A stretch of DNA of 64,000 nt from WLMZ01 sp963732585 (GCA_963732585.1 CAVSZY010000004.1:1054001-1118000), one strand, 5' to 3'. Numbered from the stretch's first letter, positions 25,770 to 34,751 are shown. Notes: generated from the sequence alone by a model not told the origin. Program-made: numbers and translations.

Positions 25770-26708
25770 TCAGGGATTGTGGATGAGCAAGCGTCGCAGC
25801 AAGGCGACCGTCTTCATGAATGCCCGCGGGTTCTCGAGATCGCGATCGGTTGCTTCGATAACGCGCCATCCGCAGGCGACCAGTCGGCGGCGACGTTCGG
25901 CGTCGCGTGCTTGTGTGCGGCGTGATCCGTGGGTGAAGAACGGGCTGATCTCCAGAGCCAGGCGATGATCTGGCCAGGCGAAGTCAACCTCGATGCCGAC
26001 GTCTGGGACAACGAAGTTTTGTCTCCAACTATCGATGCCGCTGGAGCGCATCCATCGTGCGACTCGCTGTTCGAGACCGCTACGGTGGCTGTTGTCGTCT
26101 TCACGGGCTTGCAGCAGTTCGAGAAGCATTCGTCGGCCTTTCACGGAGCGCGCTGGGACGCCAAGGATCAACTGGCGGACCTCGCGAACAGTGGCTAATC
26201 GGTGCACTATGCAGTGATCGAGGCAGCGTTCGACGATGGCAGGGTCGGCGAACTTTGCGAGCATGATCAACGTCGCCGCCGGGGTGGCCAGGCGCACCGA
26301 ATGCCACGGCCTGCTCGGTGGTTGCACGCTTTGGCGCACGGCCTTGATTCCTCTGATCCGAACGACGCGACTCTTCGTCACGCTGAGGATCGTGTCGACG
26401 TCGATGTCGGCGAAACGTGGCGGTAGGGGGAATCCGTGGATCAACGCAGCGCTCGGCCCGGTGATCACAGCTTCTGGCACACACAACGCTGCAGCTAACG
26501 CCCGTTGTTGGGCAGACGCAGTGACGACACTGTGACGACTGACCCCGGGGAACACGGCTGCGAGCAGCCCGGCTTCGCGGCGACGGTGAAGCGCGTGCTG
26601 GTCAGTGCCGCTGTCCAGGGCTTGAGTGAGCGAGACGAGACCGAGTTGCGTTGCGGCGATGCGCTGCAATTTCTGGTCGATGGCGAACGAAGGGCGCGAA
26701 GCGGACAT
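25770..26708 (-). CDS. AbiEi-type antitoxin-domain / DUF559 endonuclease-like protein
   Basis: A 312-residue protein. The N-terminal part resembles the AbiEi winged-helix domain (LGLVSLTQALDSGTDQHALH then REAGLLAAVFPGV). The C-terminal part is a DUF559 restriction-endonuclease-like core: the metal-binding pattern reads DVGIEVDFAWPDHRLALEIS, followed by DAERRRRLVACGWRVIEAT. These proteins are abundant in actinobacteria and are usually solitary. No AbiEii partner lies next to it, so a two-gene toxin-antitoxin role is unlikely. Function is unproven. Copies of a hairpin repeat sit just beyond both ends of the gene. Confidence 0.75.
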   Translation of the reverse strand: MSASRPSFAIDQKLQRIAATQLGLVSLTQALDSGTDQHALHRRREAGLLAAVFPGVSRHSVVTASAQQRALAAALCVPEAVITGPSAALIHGFPLPPRFADIDVDTILSVTKSRVVRIRGIKAVRQSVQPPSRPWHSVRLATPAATLIMLAKFADPAIVERCLDHCIVHRLATVREVRQLILGVPARSVKGRRMLLELLQAREDDNSHRSGLEQRVARWMRSSGIDSWRQNFVVPDVGIEVDFAWPDHRLALEISPFFTHGSRRTQARDAERRRRLVACGWRVIEATDRDLENPRAFMKTVALLRRLLIHNP

Positions 26709-27081
26709 CTGGCTGTCTCCCCAACCTGGCAGTGATTCGGGAGGGAGCCGACACGCTCAGGATGGCACAGGCGTGTCGCACAATTCCCCGCCCGCCGTAC
26801 TCCCTGCCCGTAATCGTGCATTTCGTTGCGACCGCCGCAAGGCAACGCACGATTACGCCGGGGGAGGCCACATTTCGCAGGTCGCGGCGTAGCGGCGTAG
26901 CGGCCAATTCGTCGACATCGAGATTCCAGAGCAGCACTCGTTTCGGCGACCTTTTCGAAACACACGCGCTGAGGGCGACAAAGCCGACAGACCCAACGAG
27001 AGCGGAGAGCGACGGCGGCGAGATATGACGTTCATATCGGTCCGTTTAACCGCATCTACGAGGTCACATTCGTTCGCAGGT
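26709..27081. other. Gene-poor stretch upstream of the AbiEi/DUF559 gene
   Basis: These 373 bases carry no credible gene. They hold hairpin copy 2 (26811-26855), preceded by one CCGTACTCCCTGC unit, and a small direct repeat AGCGGCGT (26888-26900 region). The promoter for the leftward gene starting at 26708 should be here, but I cannot place it. Confidence 0.5.
26811..26855. repeat. Hairpin repeat, copy 2
   Basis: This copy matches the 45-base hairpin at 25721-25765 with one change (A for G at 26820), in the same orientation, and is preceded by the same CCGTACTCCCTGC motif. The two copies are 1,090 bases apart and flank exactly one gene. Confidence 0.7.
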
Positions 27082-27978
27082 CTATTCGGCGAGGGCTTCG
27101 ATCAGAAGGTCCGGACGACGGGTATAGATGCCGTCGATACCCATCTCGATCAGGTCATGCATCGCCGCCGGATCGTCGACGACGTAGGTCAGCACGGCGA
27201 TGTCGTGACTGTGCGAGAACGCCAAGGACTCCGGCGTCACCCTCGGTTGACCGTCGTCGCCGAGATAGCTGGGTTGGCTGACGAGCTGCTTGGTCGTAAA
27301 GGCCGGGTCGCCAGACTCGCGGGCGGCGCGCATCAGCGTGCGCTCGGCTGACGTGCCCGAGGTGTGGATCGATGGGCACAGGCGACGGAATTCGAGCACT
27401 TGTTCGTCGGTGTCAACACCGACGTACACCGTGTCGGCGCGATCCAGTCGAACGAGAAGTTCGCAGATTGGCGCGACCGCAACGAGCCGTTGATCCTTCA
27501 TGTCCAGCGTCGTCAGTTGGGTCGGGAATGCGGTCAACACCTGCTCGATTGTCGGCACGGTGATGCCCTGCCCGCGAAAGGGGAAGCCGCCGCCATCGTC
27601 GAATGCCCACCCGGCATCGAGGACAATCAGCTCTCCTGCGGTGTGCTCCGAGACACGCCCCGAGCCATTCGTGGTGCGATCGAGCGTGGCGTCGTGCAAC
27701 GCCATCGGCACACCGTCGGCGCTCAACTGAACGTCGATGTCGACGACGTCGGCACCCATCGCCAGGCTGCGCTGGTAGGCGAAGATCGTGTTCTCGGGAA
27801 ACAGGCCATCGCCGCCGGCGTGGGGAATGACCAGCGGCCGGCCGATCCGGAACGGGTTGCCACTACTGGGGCCGACCGAGTTCGCAGCAACGTCGGACTC
27901 GCGACTCGACGAACATGCCGATGCGCTGAGCATCAGGCTGCCCAACGACAACAGTGCGAGCACTCGGCGGCCGATCAC
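27082..27978 (-). CDS. Glycerophosphodiester phosphodiesterase-family lipoprotein
   Basis: A 298-residue exported lipoprotein: GTG start, VIGRRVLALLSLGSLMLSAS and lipobox SASAC. The GDPD TIM barrel follows: VIPHAGGDGLFPENTIFAYQ (the canonical His and Glu), VDIDVQLSADGVPMALHDAT (acidic metal site and second His), and the end GIDGIYTRRPDLL. It should release glycerol-3-phosphate from lipid head groups outside the cell. The first histidine lies in PHAGGD where many members have AHRG. GTG 27978 is chosen because the signal peptide begins there. It is divergent from the beta-lactamase-fold gene. Confidence 0.85.
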   Translation of the reverse strand: MIGRRVLALLSLGSLMLSASACSSSRESDVAANSVGPSSGNPFRIGRPLVIPHAGGDGLFPENTIFAYQRSLAMGADVVDIDVQLSADGVPMALHDATLDRTTNGSGRVSEHTAGELIVLDAGWAFDDGGGFPFRGQGITVPTIEQVLTAFPTQLTTLDMKDQRLVAVAPICELLVRLDRADTVYVGVDTDEQVLEFRRLCPSIHTSGTSAERTLMRAARESGDPAFTTKQLVSQPSYLGDDGQPRVTPESLAFSHSHDIAVLTYVVDDPAAMHDLIEMGIDGIYTRRPDLLIEALAE

Positions 27979-27983
27979 GCCGC

Positions 27984-28015
27984 CAAGGTATCGCGACTGC
28001 GAGTCGGCTACCTTG
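27984..28015. promoter_or_regulatory. Interrupted palindrome in a divergent promoter
   Basis: CAAGGTA (27984-27990) pairs with TACCTTG (28009-28015), and inside it CGACT pairs with AGTCG. The repeat fills nearly all of the 42 bases between the GDPD gene and the beta-lactamase-fold gene. It is a good candidate operator for a regulator acting on both, but overlaps the ribosome-binding zone of the rightward gene. Confidence 0.35.
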
Positions 28016-28020
28016 CAGCG

Positions 28021-29142
28021 ATGGCTCTCAATCCCGCCGCAATCGACCAGCTGTTCAACCGCGCCCGACGAGAGGTCGACGAGGGCCGCCTTCCCTCGGT
28101 GCAGATCGCGCTCGGATATCGGGGCGAGATTGTGGCCGAGGAAACCTTCGGCGATGCGCGAGCAGACACCCGCTACACGGTGTTCTCTTGCACCAAAGTG
28201 TTCGTCGCCGCGGCGGTGTGGGCTCTGATCGGCGACGGCCGAATCGATGTCGACAAACCCGTTGCCGATTACGTCCCGGAGTTCGCCGGCAACGGCAAGG
28301 CAGCGATCACCGTCGAGCAGGTGATGCTCCATGTCGGGGGCTTTCCAACTGCCCAACTGCATCCGCTCGTCGGAGCCGAGTCGGCCGGACGTTCGGCGGC
28401 CTTCGCCGAGTGGACGCTGGAATGGGAGCCCGGTTCGAGCTACCAATACCACGCTCTCAGCGCACATTGGGTGCTCGCCGAGATCATCGAGCGAGTGACC
28501 GGCCAAGACTTCCGCGCAATCGTCCGTCAGCGGGTCACCGAGCCGTTGGGCCTGCCCAATGTGCTTGGCGTCGACGCAGTCGAGGGCACCGATGTCGCCG
28601 AACTCGTTCAGGTTGGCGAGGTGGCGACGTCGGCGGAGATCAAGGCGGCCTTCGGAATCGACGAGATGCCCGCCACCGAGGTCACTCCGCAGGTGCTGAT
28701 GGCCTTCAACCAGCCGGAAATGCGAGCGGTCGGAGTGCCCGGCGCCGGGGCGTGCATGCGCGCCGCTGACCTGGCCCTGTTCTACCAAGGCCTGCTCCAC
28801 AACCCCGGCGAAATCTGGAACCCGGCGGTGCTTACCGACGCCACCGGCAACGTGCGCAACAATCTGCCCGACCGACTTTCCGGTATCGCCGCAAGCCGCG
28901 GTCTCGGCGTGGTCATCGCCGGTTCCGACGAGTTTTCGGTGGCTCGCGGGATGGGCCGCACCGTGTCGGGCGCGGCGTTCGGGCACAATGGCGCCGGTGG
29001 GCAGATCTCCTGGGCCGATCCGGCGAGTGGGCTGAGCCTCGGGTACGTCACCAACGGCATCGAACTCAACGTCGTGCGCGAGCCCCGCCGCGTCGCGGCG
29101 ATCGCCTCAGCTGCCGGAACCTGCGCGATGAACAATGGGTGA
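28021..29142 (+). CDS. Beta-lactamase-fold serine hydrolase (class C/esterase type)
   Basis: A 373-residue cytosolic protein without a signal peptide. The serine-transfer motif is SCTK (Ser56, Lys59), the tyrosine motif is probably YHA (Tyr143, in SYQYHALSAH), and the third motif HNGAGG lies near residue 321. This family comprises esterases, transpeptidase relatives and beta-lactamases; without a signal peptide an esterase is most likely. ATG 28021 is chosen because the fold begins there and the upstream extension crosses the divergent gene. Its stop overlaps the next reading frame as GTGA. Confidence 0.82.
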   Translation: MALNPAAIDQLFNRARREVDEGRLPSVQIALGYRGEIVAEETFGDARADTRYTVFSCTKVFVAAAVWALIGDGRIDVDKPVADYVPEFAGNGKAAITVEQVMLHVGGFPTAQLHPLVGAESAGRSAAFAEWTLEWEPGSSYQYHALSAHWVLAEIIERVTGQDFRAIVRQRVTEPLGLPNVLGVDAVEGTDVAELVQVGEVATSAEIKAAFGIDEMPATEVTPQVLMAFNQPEMRAVGVPGAGACMRAADLALFYQGLLHNPGEIWNPAVLTDATGNVRNNLPDRLSGIAASRGLGVVIAGSDEFSVARGMGRTVSGAAFGHNGAGGQISWADPASGLSLGYVTNGIELNVVREPRRVAAIASAAGTCAMNNG

Positions 29143-29600
29143 AGCCCGAGGCGACGCGGGGTCGAGCGAACGAAGTTGTTCGCCTTCTCCGACCTGGCCT
29201 TCCACCAGGTTGGCACTGCTCTGTCACAACAGAAACAACGGACGTCAGCGAAGTCTTGAATATGCATTTCGAGCACTCCCTCAGCCCGGGGCTCATCTTC
29301 GTTCGGGGACGGAACCTTCCTGCAGCTGACACTGTGACCGATCTGCTTGCCGATCCCCGGCTCAGCGCCGAGTTCAAGATGGTGCGAGCTTGTCCGAACG
29401 AACCCGCGGCGGCGCTTGGGTTTCGGACTTTGGCAACCCAATTCCGCTGGACAAGTGCCGAGCTGATCTCGATTGCGTCGTTGCTGCATTCGGATCTGCA
29501 TCTCATCTCAGCCGATCTCGCAAGGTGGATGTGCGGCTTCCTCGGCTCCGGTGCACCGAATGCCATTACTGCTGACCTTGAGGAGCGATTTCCTCACTGA
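29139..29600 (+). CDS. Hypothetical protein, up to 153 aa
   Basis: A small soluble protein coupled to the preceding hydrolase if GTG 29139 is used; ATG 29262 (MHFEHSLSPGLIFVRGRNL) is an alternative that gives 112 residues. Codon third positions are less GC-rich than in neighbouring genes, which suggests either recent arrival or a non-standard gene. The C-terminal half has an amphipathic helix (ELISIASLLHSDLHLISADL) with several histidines. I recognise no family. Confidence 0.4.
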   Translation: MKPEATRGRANEVVRLLRPGLPPGWHCSVTTETTDVSEVLNMHFEHSLSPGLIFVRGRNLPAADTVTDLLADPRLSAEFKMVRACPNEPAAALGFRTLATQFRWTSAELISIASLLHSDLHLISADLARWMCGFLGSGAPNAITADLEERFPH

Positions 29601-29634
29601 CTCCGGACGGGCCTCGCGCCCGGATACGGCGAAC

Positions 29635-31209
29635 TCAGCCGATGTCGCTGGCTTCGGCCTTGGTGATGATCGCTTCGGCCTCGGGGGCCAGGATGTAGCC
29701 GGCGTCGAGCGTCGCTTGCGTCGAGGCGCTCACCTTGTCGACATAGTCGTCGTGGGATGGATAGAGCCCCGCGAGCGTGGCTGCATCGAACGGGGTGGTG
29801 CTGCCGAACAGGAAGCAGAACCCGCCTGCACCGGGAACGGGATCGCCACTGAGCGCGCTGATCGGCACGTCGACCAGTGGGGTACGGATGCCGCCGAGTG
29901 CGTTACCGAGCTGGTCACGCTGGATCACGGCTACGCCCGTTGCGTCGCTGACGTCGAGGCGCGGCGCGGTTGGCGGCAGAGTTCCATCGGAGACCCAGGC
30001 GACCAAATGATGAAGTGCGGCCTTCAGGGTTTGATGCTGCGGCCCGTCGTTCAGCGGAGCGGTGCAGAGCGAGGTCGTCCCCGAGCTGGCCTCTGCCCCA
30101 TACACCTCGCTCAACAGGTGGGCGTCGGCGTGGGCGGTGCCGGCCACTTCCCACAGCCGGATCACATCGGAGTCGTCCTGGCGCGAGGCGGCGTTACCGA
30201 GGACGGTGAGGTCCGTCTCGGTGGAAAAGATCATCGTCGGTACGTCGATGTCGGTGCGGATGATCGGTGTGACGCCGCCGGCACCGCGTGCCAGCGCGGG
30301 AGTATCGATCGACGGGGCGACACCAAGGCGACTGTGCACGAGGAAGCCGTCGAAGACCGGATCGATGGGATGGAGGGCGTTGATATAGGTGGTCAGAAAC
30401 GTGGCCGACTGCGACTCGCCGATGGCGATCACCGCCGTTGGCGTCAGTTCGCCGAGCGGCGCCGGGCCGTCGAAGGCGCTCAGCGCCTTGGCCGCCTGGG
30501 CGAAGATGTCGAAGCTATAGGCGTCGCCGGGGTGAACGAGCGCTCCGTAGCGCGCGGCATCGGTGCCACGCAGCCCGCCGGTGTCACCTCCGAGAGCTGA
30601 TTCGCCTCCGACGGCACCCACGGCTTGTGCCGATACGCCGACCCAGGCATGGCCCTCACGCAGTATTTCAGCAGAGGTGTAGCCCCAATCGGGGTCGCTG
30701 TCGACGCCAGCGGAGACGTTGAGCCATTCGACAAGCACGGTGCCGCTAAAGGTTGCGCTGTCGAGCGGCCGACGAACGATGATCCGGGTAGTGAACGGCG
30801 CGGTCCCGTCGGCGGTGACTGCCCAGCGGCCATCGTCGCCATGCTCGCTCGTAGCGGCGTAGCGCCTGGCGTCGCCGGAGATGAAGTACTCAGTCTCGAC
30901 GTATCTCGCTGCGCTCAGGTCGGCGCGGGTGGCGTTGGCCATGCCGTTGCCGCCGATGACTGGACCGCTGACGACGACAGGTTCGACGATGTTTGCTGGC
31001 GATTCGGTGGCGACTGGGTCGGTGGCGCCTGGGTCGGTCGGGGTGGGCGTTGTTGGCGGGCTGGTCGTTGGCGCGCTTGGCGGCGTTGGTGGCGTGGTCT
31101 CCGCGGCCGTAGTCGCAAAGGCTGATGGTGGTGGCGCAGCCTGTGGCGTGGACGAGCACCCTGCGCACGCCACGGCCAACGCAACGACGAAGCGCAAACG
31201 AGGAATCAT
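29635..31209 (-). CDS. Alpha/beta-hydrolase-domain lipoprotein
   Basis: A 524-residue exported lipoprotein: MIPRLRFVVALAVACAGCSS with lipobox ACAGC, then a Pro/Thr-rich linker of about 45 residues that would span the cell wall. The body fits the alpha/beta-hydrolase domain family often annotated only by domain. The nucleophile elbow is IAIGESQSATF, with substrate-facing regions PFTTRIIVRRPLD and AHADAHLLSEVYG (candidate catalytic His). The substrate is unknown. It converges on the 153-residue gene. The 199 bases between its start and the RHS gene hold both promoters, which I cannot resolve. Confidence 0.75.
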   Translation of the reverse strand: MIPRLRFVVALAVACAGCSSTPQAAPPPSAFATTAAETTPPTPPSAPTTSPPTTPTPTDPGATDPVATESPANIVEPVVVSGPVIGGNGMANATRADLSAARYVETEYFISGDARRYAATSEHGDDGRWAVTADGTAPFTTRIIVRRPLDSATFSGTVLVEWLNVSAGVDSDPDWGYTSAEILREGHAWVGVSAQAVGAVGGESALGGDTGGLRGTDAARYGALVHPGDAYSFDIFAQAAKALSAFDGPAPLGELTPTAVIAIGESQSATFLTTYINALHPIDPVFDGFLVHSRLGVAPSIDTPALARGAGGVTPIIRTDIDVPTMIFSTETDLTVLGNAASRQDDSDVIRLWEVAGTAHADAHLLSEVYGAEASSGTTSLCTAPLNDGPQHQTLKAALHHLVAWVSDGTLPPTAPRLDVSDATGVAVIQRDQLGNALGGIRTPLVDVPISALSGDPVPGAGGFCFLFGSTTPFDAATLAGLYPSHDDYVDKVSASTQATLDAGYILAPEAEAIITKAEASDIG

Positions 31210-31408
31210 AGCTGCATCGTTGCAGACAGAAGGATCGCCAACACCAATCGCAGCATTCGTATATCGGCTGAGCAGGCATAGACGGATTTGCCCTAAGTGT
31301 CGAGCGTTCAGCGAATGTCACCTAGGTCGTTGATGTACTTGCTATACGTGGTTGTTGTGTGGTAGAAATCGTGGTTAGAGGGTTTCTTGACGGATTGGTG
31401 GGTCTGTG

Positions 31409-31797
31409 ATGGTTCGGCGGAGTGTGCGTTTTGTGGTTGTGTTTGCGCTGTGGGGGGGGGTCCCTGACTTTCGTTGAGGCGCCTGTGAGCGCGCGGGAGC
31501 GTGTTGCTGGTCCGGGGGTGGTGTTGCCGCCGGATATTCGTCCGCCGGTGGTGCCGTTTGTGCCGGGTAAGGGTGTGGCGATGTCGCCGTTGGTGCAGGC
31601 GCGCTCGCAGGGTTTGGGGACGGATTTGGCGCCGGGGTTGGCGCAGGTGTTGGCGCAGAATCCGGGGTTGGCGAGGCGTCCGTCGGTTGCTGATGGTGCG
31701 AGTGAGGTTGGGGTTGGGCGGGGTGGTCGTGATGTGGTTGCGGCTGGTGGGGCGCCGATGGTTGTTGGTGCGGTGTTGGCCGAGTCGAAGTCGGCGG
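31409..31797 (+). pseudogene. RHS toxin gene, fragment 1 (signal peptide and N-terminus)
   Basis: ATG 31409 opens MVRRSVRFVVVFALWGG, a signal-peptide start. A run of nine G (31452-31460) then shifts the frame. With eight G the protein continues SLTFVEAPVSARERVAG and a Pro/Val-rich region (VVLPPDIRPPVVPFVPGKG), ending ESKSA at the transposon insertion. Excising 31798-34845 plus one GGCGG copy joins this frame directly to fragment 2 (AVAKRSPRVPETVRVAVVGD). The protein is therefore the start of a secreted, wall-associated RHS/YD-repeat toxin of the actinobacterial type. The G tract may be a phase-variable switch, a decay mutation or a sequencing error. Confidence 0.8.
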
Positions 31798-31858
31798 TGT
31801 TGCCGGACATCTTGGGTGAGGATGGCTGCGTCATCTTGGCTGAGGACTGCTGACGGGT

Positions 31859-32674
31859 TCAGTCGGCGGTGATTTCGGTGATGGCGGCTCGTGCTGAGGA
31901 TTCGTCGACGATGGCTTTCTTGGTGGCGTAGGCGGCGATGAGGGCTTGGACGGCGAGGTTGTTGATCGCTCGGGGTAGTCCTCGGGAGACTTGGTGGATC
32001 AGCCCGATGGCGTCGTCGGAGAATAGGGTGTCGGCTCGGCCGGCGAGTTTGAGGTGGTGAGCGATGTAGCTGCCGGTCTCGGTGGGGGTGAGGGGTGGCA
32101 TGGCGTAGCGCAGCGCGATGCGTTGATCGAGCGCGGCGAACATGCCGAGCTTGATGCGTCGGCGTAGTGTCGGTTGGCCGACGAGCAGACACGCGAACGG
32201 GGATTTCGAATCGAGCTCGCTGTTGGTCAGGAGACGGATCTCTTCGAGTTGGTCGGGGGTGAGGAGGTGGGCTTCGTCGATCGCGACGACGACGCGTTTG
32301 CCTCGTTCGTTCTCTTCGGCGGCGAGCAGGTCAACGGTTTGTGGGATGAGTGATGCTTTGTGGAATCGGGGGACACCACCGAGGGCGGTGACGATGCCGT
32401 GGTAGATCCCGCGGGCTCCGATGGCGGGGTTGCCGAGGTAGATCAGCGTTGCTCGACTGTTGTCGAGTGCGCTGGTGGCGGCACGTGTCGCCACCGTTTT
32501 CCCGGAACCGACCTCACCGGTGATGACGCCAAGGGCTCGTTCTTGGATGCACCAGCCGATCCGGGCGACGGCTTCGTTGTGGCCGGTGGAGCGGTGCAGC
32601 ATTTGCGGGGCGAGGTCTCTGCCGAATGGCATGCGGGCGAACCCGTAGTGGGCTTGCAGGAGTTCGATGCTCAC
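31859..32674 (-). CDS. Transposition ATPase (ExeA/TniB/TnsC-like AAA+)
   Basis: The 271-residue ATPase has Walker A VITGEVGSGKTVATRAA, Walker B RVVVAIDEAHLLTPDQ, a sensor-like CLLVGQPTLRRRI and a C-terminal helical lid (VSRGLPRAINNLAVQALIAA). In related elements it selects target DNA and activates the transposase. GTG 32674 overlaps the integrase stop as GTGA, so the two are co-translated. The N-terminus (MSIELLQAHYGFARMPFGRD) is typical of the ExeA-type family. Confidence 0.88.
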   Translation of the reverse strand: MSIELLQAHYGFARMPFGRDLAPQMLHRSTGHNEAVARIGWCIQERALGVITGEVGSGKTVATRAATSALDNSRATLIYLGNPAIGARGIYHGIVTALGGVPRFHKASLIPQTVDLLAAEENERGKRVVVAIDEAHLLTPDQLEEIRLLTNSELDSKSPFACLLVGQPTLRRRIKLGMFAALDQRIALRYAMPPLTPTETGSYIAHHLKLAGRADTLFSDDAIGLIHQVSRGLPRAINNLAVQALIAAYATKKAIVDESSARAAITEITAD

Positions 32675-34041
32675 AGTGCCTCACCGCCATCGACGGGGAT
32701 CTGCATCTGGTCGGCGAGTTGGGTCGGGTCGGTCGTCACGGTCAGGGCGCGGTAATCGATGGTCGGGGTGAGACGGGTGAGTTCGCTGTTGTGGCGGTCG
32801 GCGACGAGGTTGAGGTAGTTGATTCCCGTCGCCGGGCGCACGGTGTCGGGGTCGGGTTTGACCATCGGGTGGCGGGTGTGCCGCCCGATGATCTGGGGGA
32901 CACCGTGGCCCATCGGGCGGTTCTGGTAGCGGATCTCGATCTGGGTGAGATCGAACGGATCGAACACGACCTCGACCTTGCGGCCGACCAGCGCGCCGTC
33001 GACTTCGAAGGTGTTGCCGTGCAGGCTGACGGTGGCGGTCTTGGTGACGGTGCGGGTCTCGGACCATAGGAACGCCTCACGTAACCGGTCCGGGTGCGGG
33101 ATCATGAACGGACCACCAGCCAGGTATCGGTCGATCGGTGCCTGGCCGGTCTCGGAATGGGTGCGGTGGTGATAGACGGTCTCGACCCACACGACGAACA
33201 GACGGTTCAACTCATCGAAATCGGCGGGCGGGTTGACCGAGATCTCAACGAGGAACTGTTCTCGGACGGTGCGGAAGAACCGTTCGATCTTCCCTCGGCC
33301 TTCGGGACGTCCGGGTCTCGAGTGAATGAGGCGGATGCCGAGCACCGCGCAGGTGCGCAGCAACGGCGCCGACACATACGCAGAGCCGTTGTCGACGTAG
33401 ATCGATTTCGGGATCCCGCGGGCGCCGAGCCCATGACGCAATGCTGCTTCGAGCCGGACGGTGTCCTCCGAAACACCCCACCGGAATCCGGGTAACGCCC
33501 GGGAGTGGTCATCCAAGAAGGCGAACAGGAACGCTTTGCGGGCACCGATGATCGGGCCATGCAATGCGTCACCGGTCCACCGGTCATTCGAAGCAGCGGC
33601 TTCGAACCGGCCGAACACCGCCGGCGGTGTGCCATCGGGGTGGACGTTCAACCCGCGGCGAGCGAACTCACGCTGGATCGTGCGCGCCGATGGTGACCAG
33701 CCGTTGGACACGGTGATGATCTCGCCGATCTGCGCCGCGGTCCGTTTCGGTGCTTCCAACTTCAACTTCACGGCGAGTTCCAACACCGAAACCGCGGTGA
33801 ACGGTGCTGCGGTGCGTGTCTGGGGGAACAAGGCGTCGAACCCTCCGGTCTGCCACGCCCTGATCCACCGGTCCACTGACGAACGCCCAACACGGACACG
33901 TTCACCGCCTGGACCGTGATGTTCGCGACCAGCGAGTTCCCGCACGAGCACACCGCGTTCGGCATGCGAGATCGCCGGGTCGGCAGCCTCACGGATCAAC
34001 GAATAGCGGAACAGGGCGACATCACGACGACGATCGCTCAT
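32671..34041 (-). CDS. DDE transposase/integrase with Mu-type C-terminal domain
   Basis: A 456-residue DDE recombinase. A helix-turn-helix N-terminus (VGRSSVDRWIRAWQTGGFDA) precedes the RNase-H-like core. Acidic residues appear in DRWTGDALHGPIIGARK (first Asp), KSIYVDNGSAYVS (second Asp) and RPEGRGKIERFFRTVREQF (Glu). A beta-barrel C-terminal domain follows (TKTATVSLHGNTFEVDGALV). It is the catalytic subunit of the transposon. Length and motif order are complete, with no frameshift. Confidence 0.9.
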   Translation of the reverse strand: MSDRRRDVALFRYSLIREAADPAISHAERGVLVRELAGREHHGPGGERVRVGRSSVDRWIRAWQTGGFDALFPQTRTAAPFTAVSVLELAVKLKLEAPKRTAAQIGEIITVSNGWSPSARTIQREFARRGLNVHPDGTPPAVFGRFEAAASNDRWTGDALHGPIIGARKAFLFAFLDDHSRALPGFRWGVSEDTVRLEAALRHGLGARGIPKSIYVDNGSAYVSAPLLRTCAVLGIRLIHSRPGRPEGRGKIERFFRTVREQFLVEISVNPPADFDELNRLFVVWVETVYHHRTHSETGQAPIDRYLAGGPFMIPHPDRLREAFLWSETRTVTKTATVSLHGNTFEVDGALVGRKVEVVFDPFDLTQIEIRYQNRPMGHGVPQIIGRHTRHPMVKPDPDTVRPATGINYLNLVADRHNSELTRLTPTIDYRALTVTTDPTQLADQMQIPVDGGEAL

Positions 34042-34100
34042 CAGGGCCTCTTTCAGGGTCGACTGCCGCCGGGTTTCGGCGACGGGTTGACGATCTCAAA

Positions 34101-34688
34101 TCAGCGAGCGGCCGCCCAGGGGCAACCCGTGTTGCACAACAACCGGCCCCGAGACGCCCGAACCGTGAACTGCCACGGCGGCAACGGCCCGAACCGCAAC
34201 ACCCCCGCACGAGCCGCGACAGCGATCGCTTCGACCGCGTCACCCACCGCCGTGCCGGTCGGGTCGATCGGCACGAGCACCGGATCCAGATCATGAGCGA
34301 GCACCGTGAACCACACCCGGATCGCCTCAGCCCACGACGAGAACCGCCGCAACCAGCCGCGCACCGTCGCCGCGGGCACCCCCAACCGCTCGGCGGCACG
34401 CCGATGACCGTCACCACCAGCCTTGGCCACCAACGCCGCGCCGATCACCCCCACCTCGTCGCGCCGTCTGACCAGCGAATCCTGCGCAACCAGCACATGC
34501 GTACGTCGGCACACCGAACATCGGCCACGACGAGGCTGCCGCCACACCTCCACAGACTCAGCGCAACGCAACACCCGCCGTCGAGCAGACCCCCACGGCC
34601 GCACGCTGCCCGAACAATCCGGGCAGTCGAACTCGCCAGCAACCAGCCCACGCTCGACTTCGAGCGGATCGATACCTACGATGATCAT
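34101..34688 (-). CDS. DUF6431 zinc-ribbon/helix-turn-helix protein of the transposon
   Basis: A 195-residue protein. The N-terminus holds a zinc ribbon (FDCPDCSGSVRPWG paired with GRCSVCRRTHVLV) and is followed by a helix-turn-helix (HRRAAERLGVPAATVRGWLR). Such proteins precede integrase and ATPase genes in this transposon type and probably bind its ends or regulate it. The gene starts 60 bases upstream of the integrase in the same direction. A strong hairpin (34711-34751) lies between its start and the right border. Confidence 0.8.
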   Translation of the reverse strand: MIIVGIDPLEVERGLVAGEFDCPDCSGSVRPWGSARRRVLRCAESVEVWRQPRRGRCSVCRRTHVLVAQDSLVRRRDEVGVIGAALVAKAGGDGHRRAAERLGVPAATVRGWLRRFSSWAEAIRVWFTVLAHDLDPVLVPIDPTGTAVGDAVEAIAVAARAGVLRFGPLPPWQFTVRASRGRLLCNTGCPWAAAR

Positions 34689-34710
34689 CAGTGCCTCCGG
34701 GCGCCCAAAG

Positions 34711-34751
34711 GGCCCTCCCGTTCACTGCCAGGTGAATCAACGGGAGGGTCC
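34711..34751. terminator. Strong hairpin inside the transposon's right end
   Basis: GGCCCTCCCGTT (34711-34722) pairs with AACGGGAGGGTCC (34739-34751), with one mismatch and a 16-base loop. Placed upstream of the first transposon gene, it would block outside transcription from entering leftward, or the rightward RHS transcript from passing. No T run follows, so this is a structural rather than proven terminator. Confidence 0.5.

Noticed and set aside
25770..26708. Two-gene AbiE toxin-antitoxin system
   Set aside because: No AbiEii nucleotidyltransferase gene is adjacent, and the protein carries a DUF559 domain in its place.
28782..29501. Minus-strand frame overlapping the beta-lactamase-fold gene end and the 153-residue gene
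   Set aside because: No ribosome site or family match; it is opposite a gene with clear catalytic motifs.
31308..32192. Arg/His/Thr-rich minus-strand frame across the transposon left border
   Set aside because: It spans the transposon boundary and overlaps the ATPase gene out of frame; its composition reflects the G/T-rich opposite strand.
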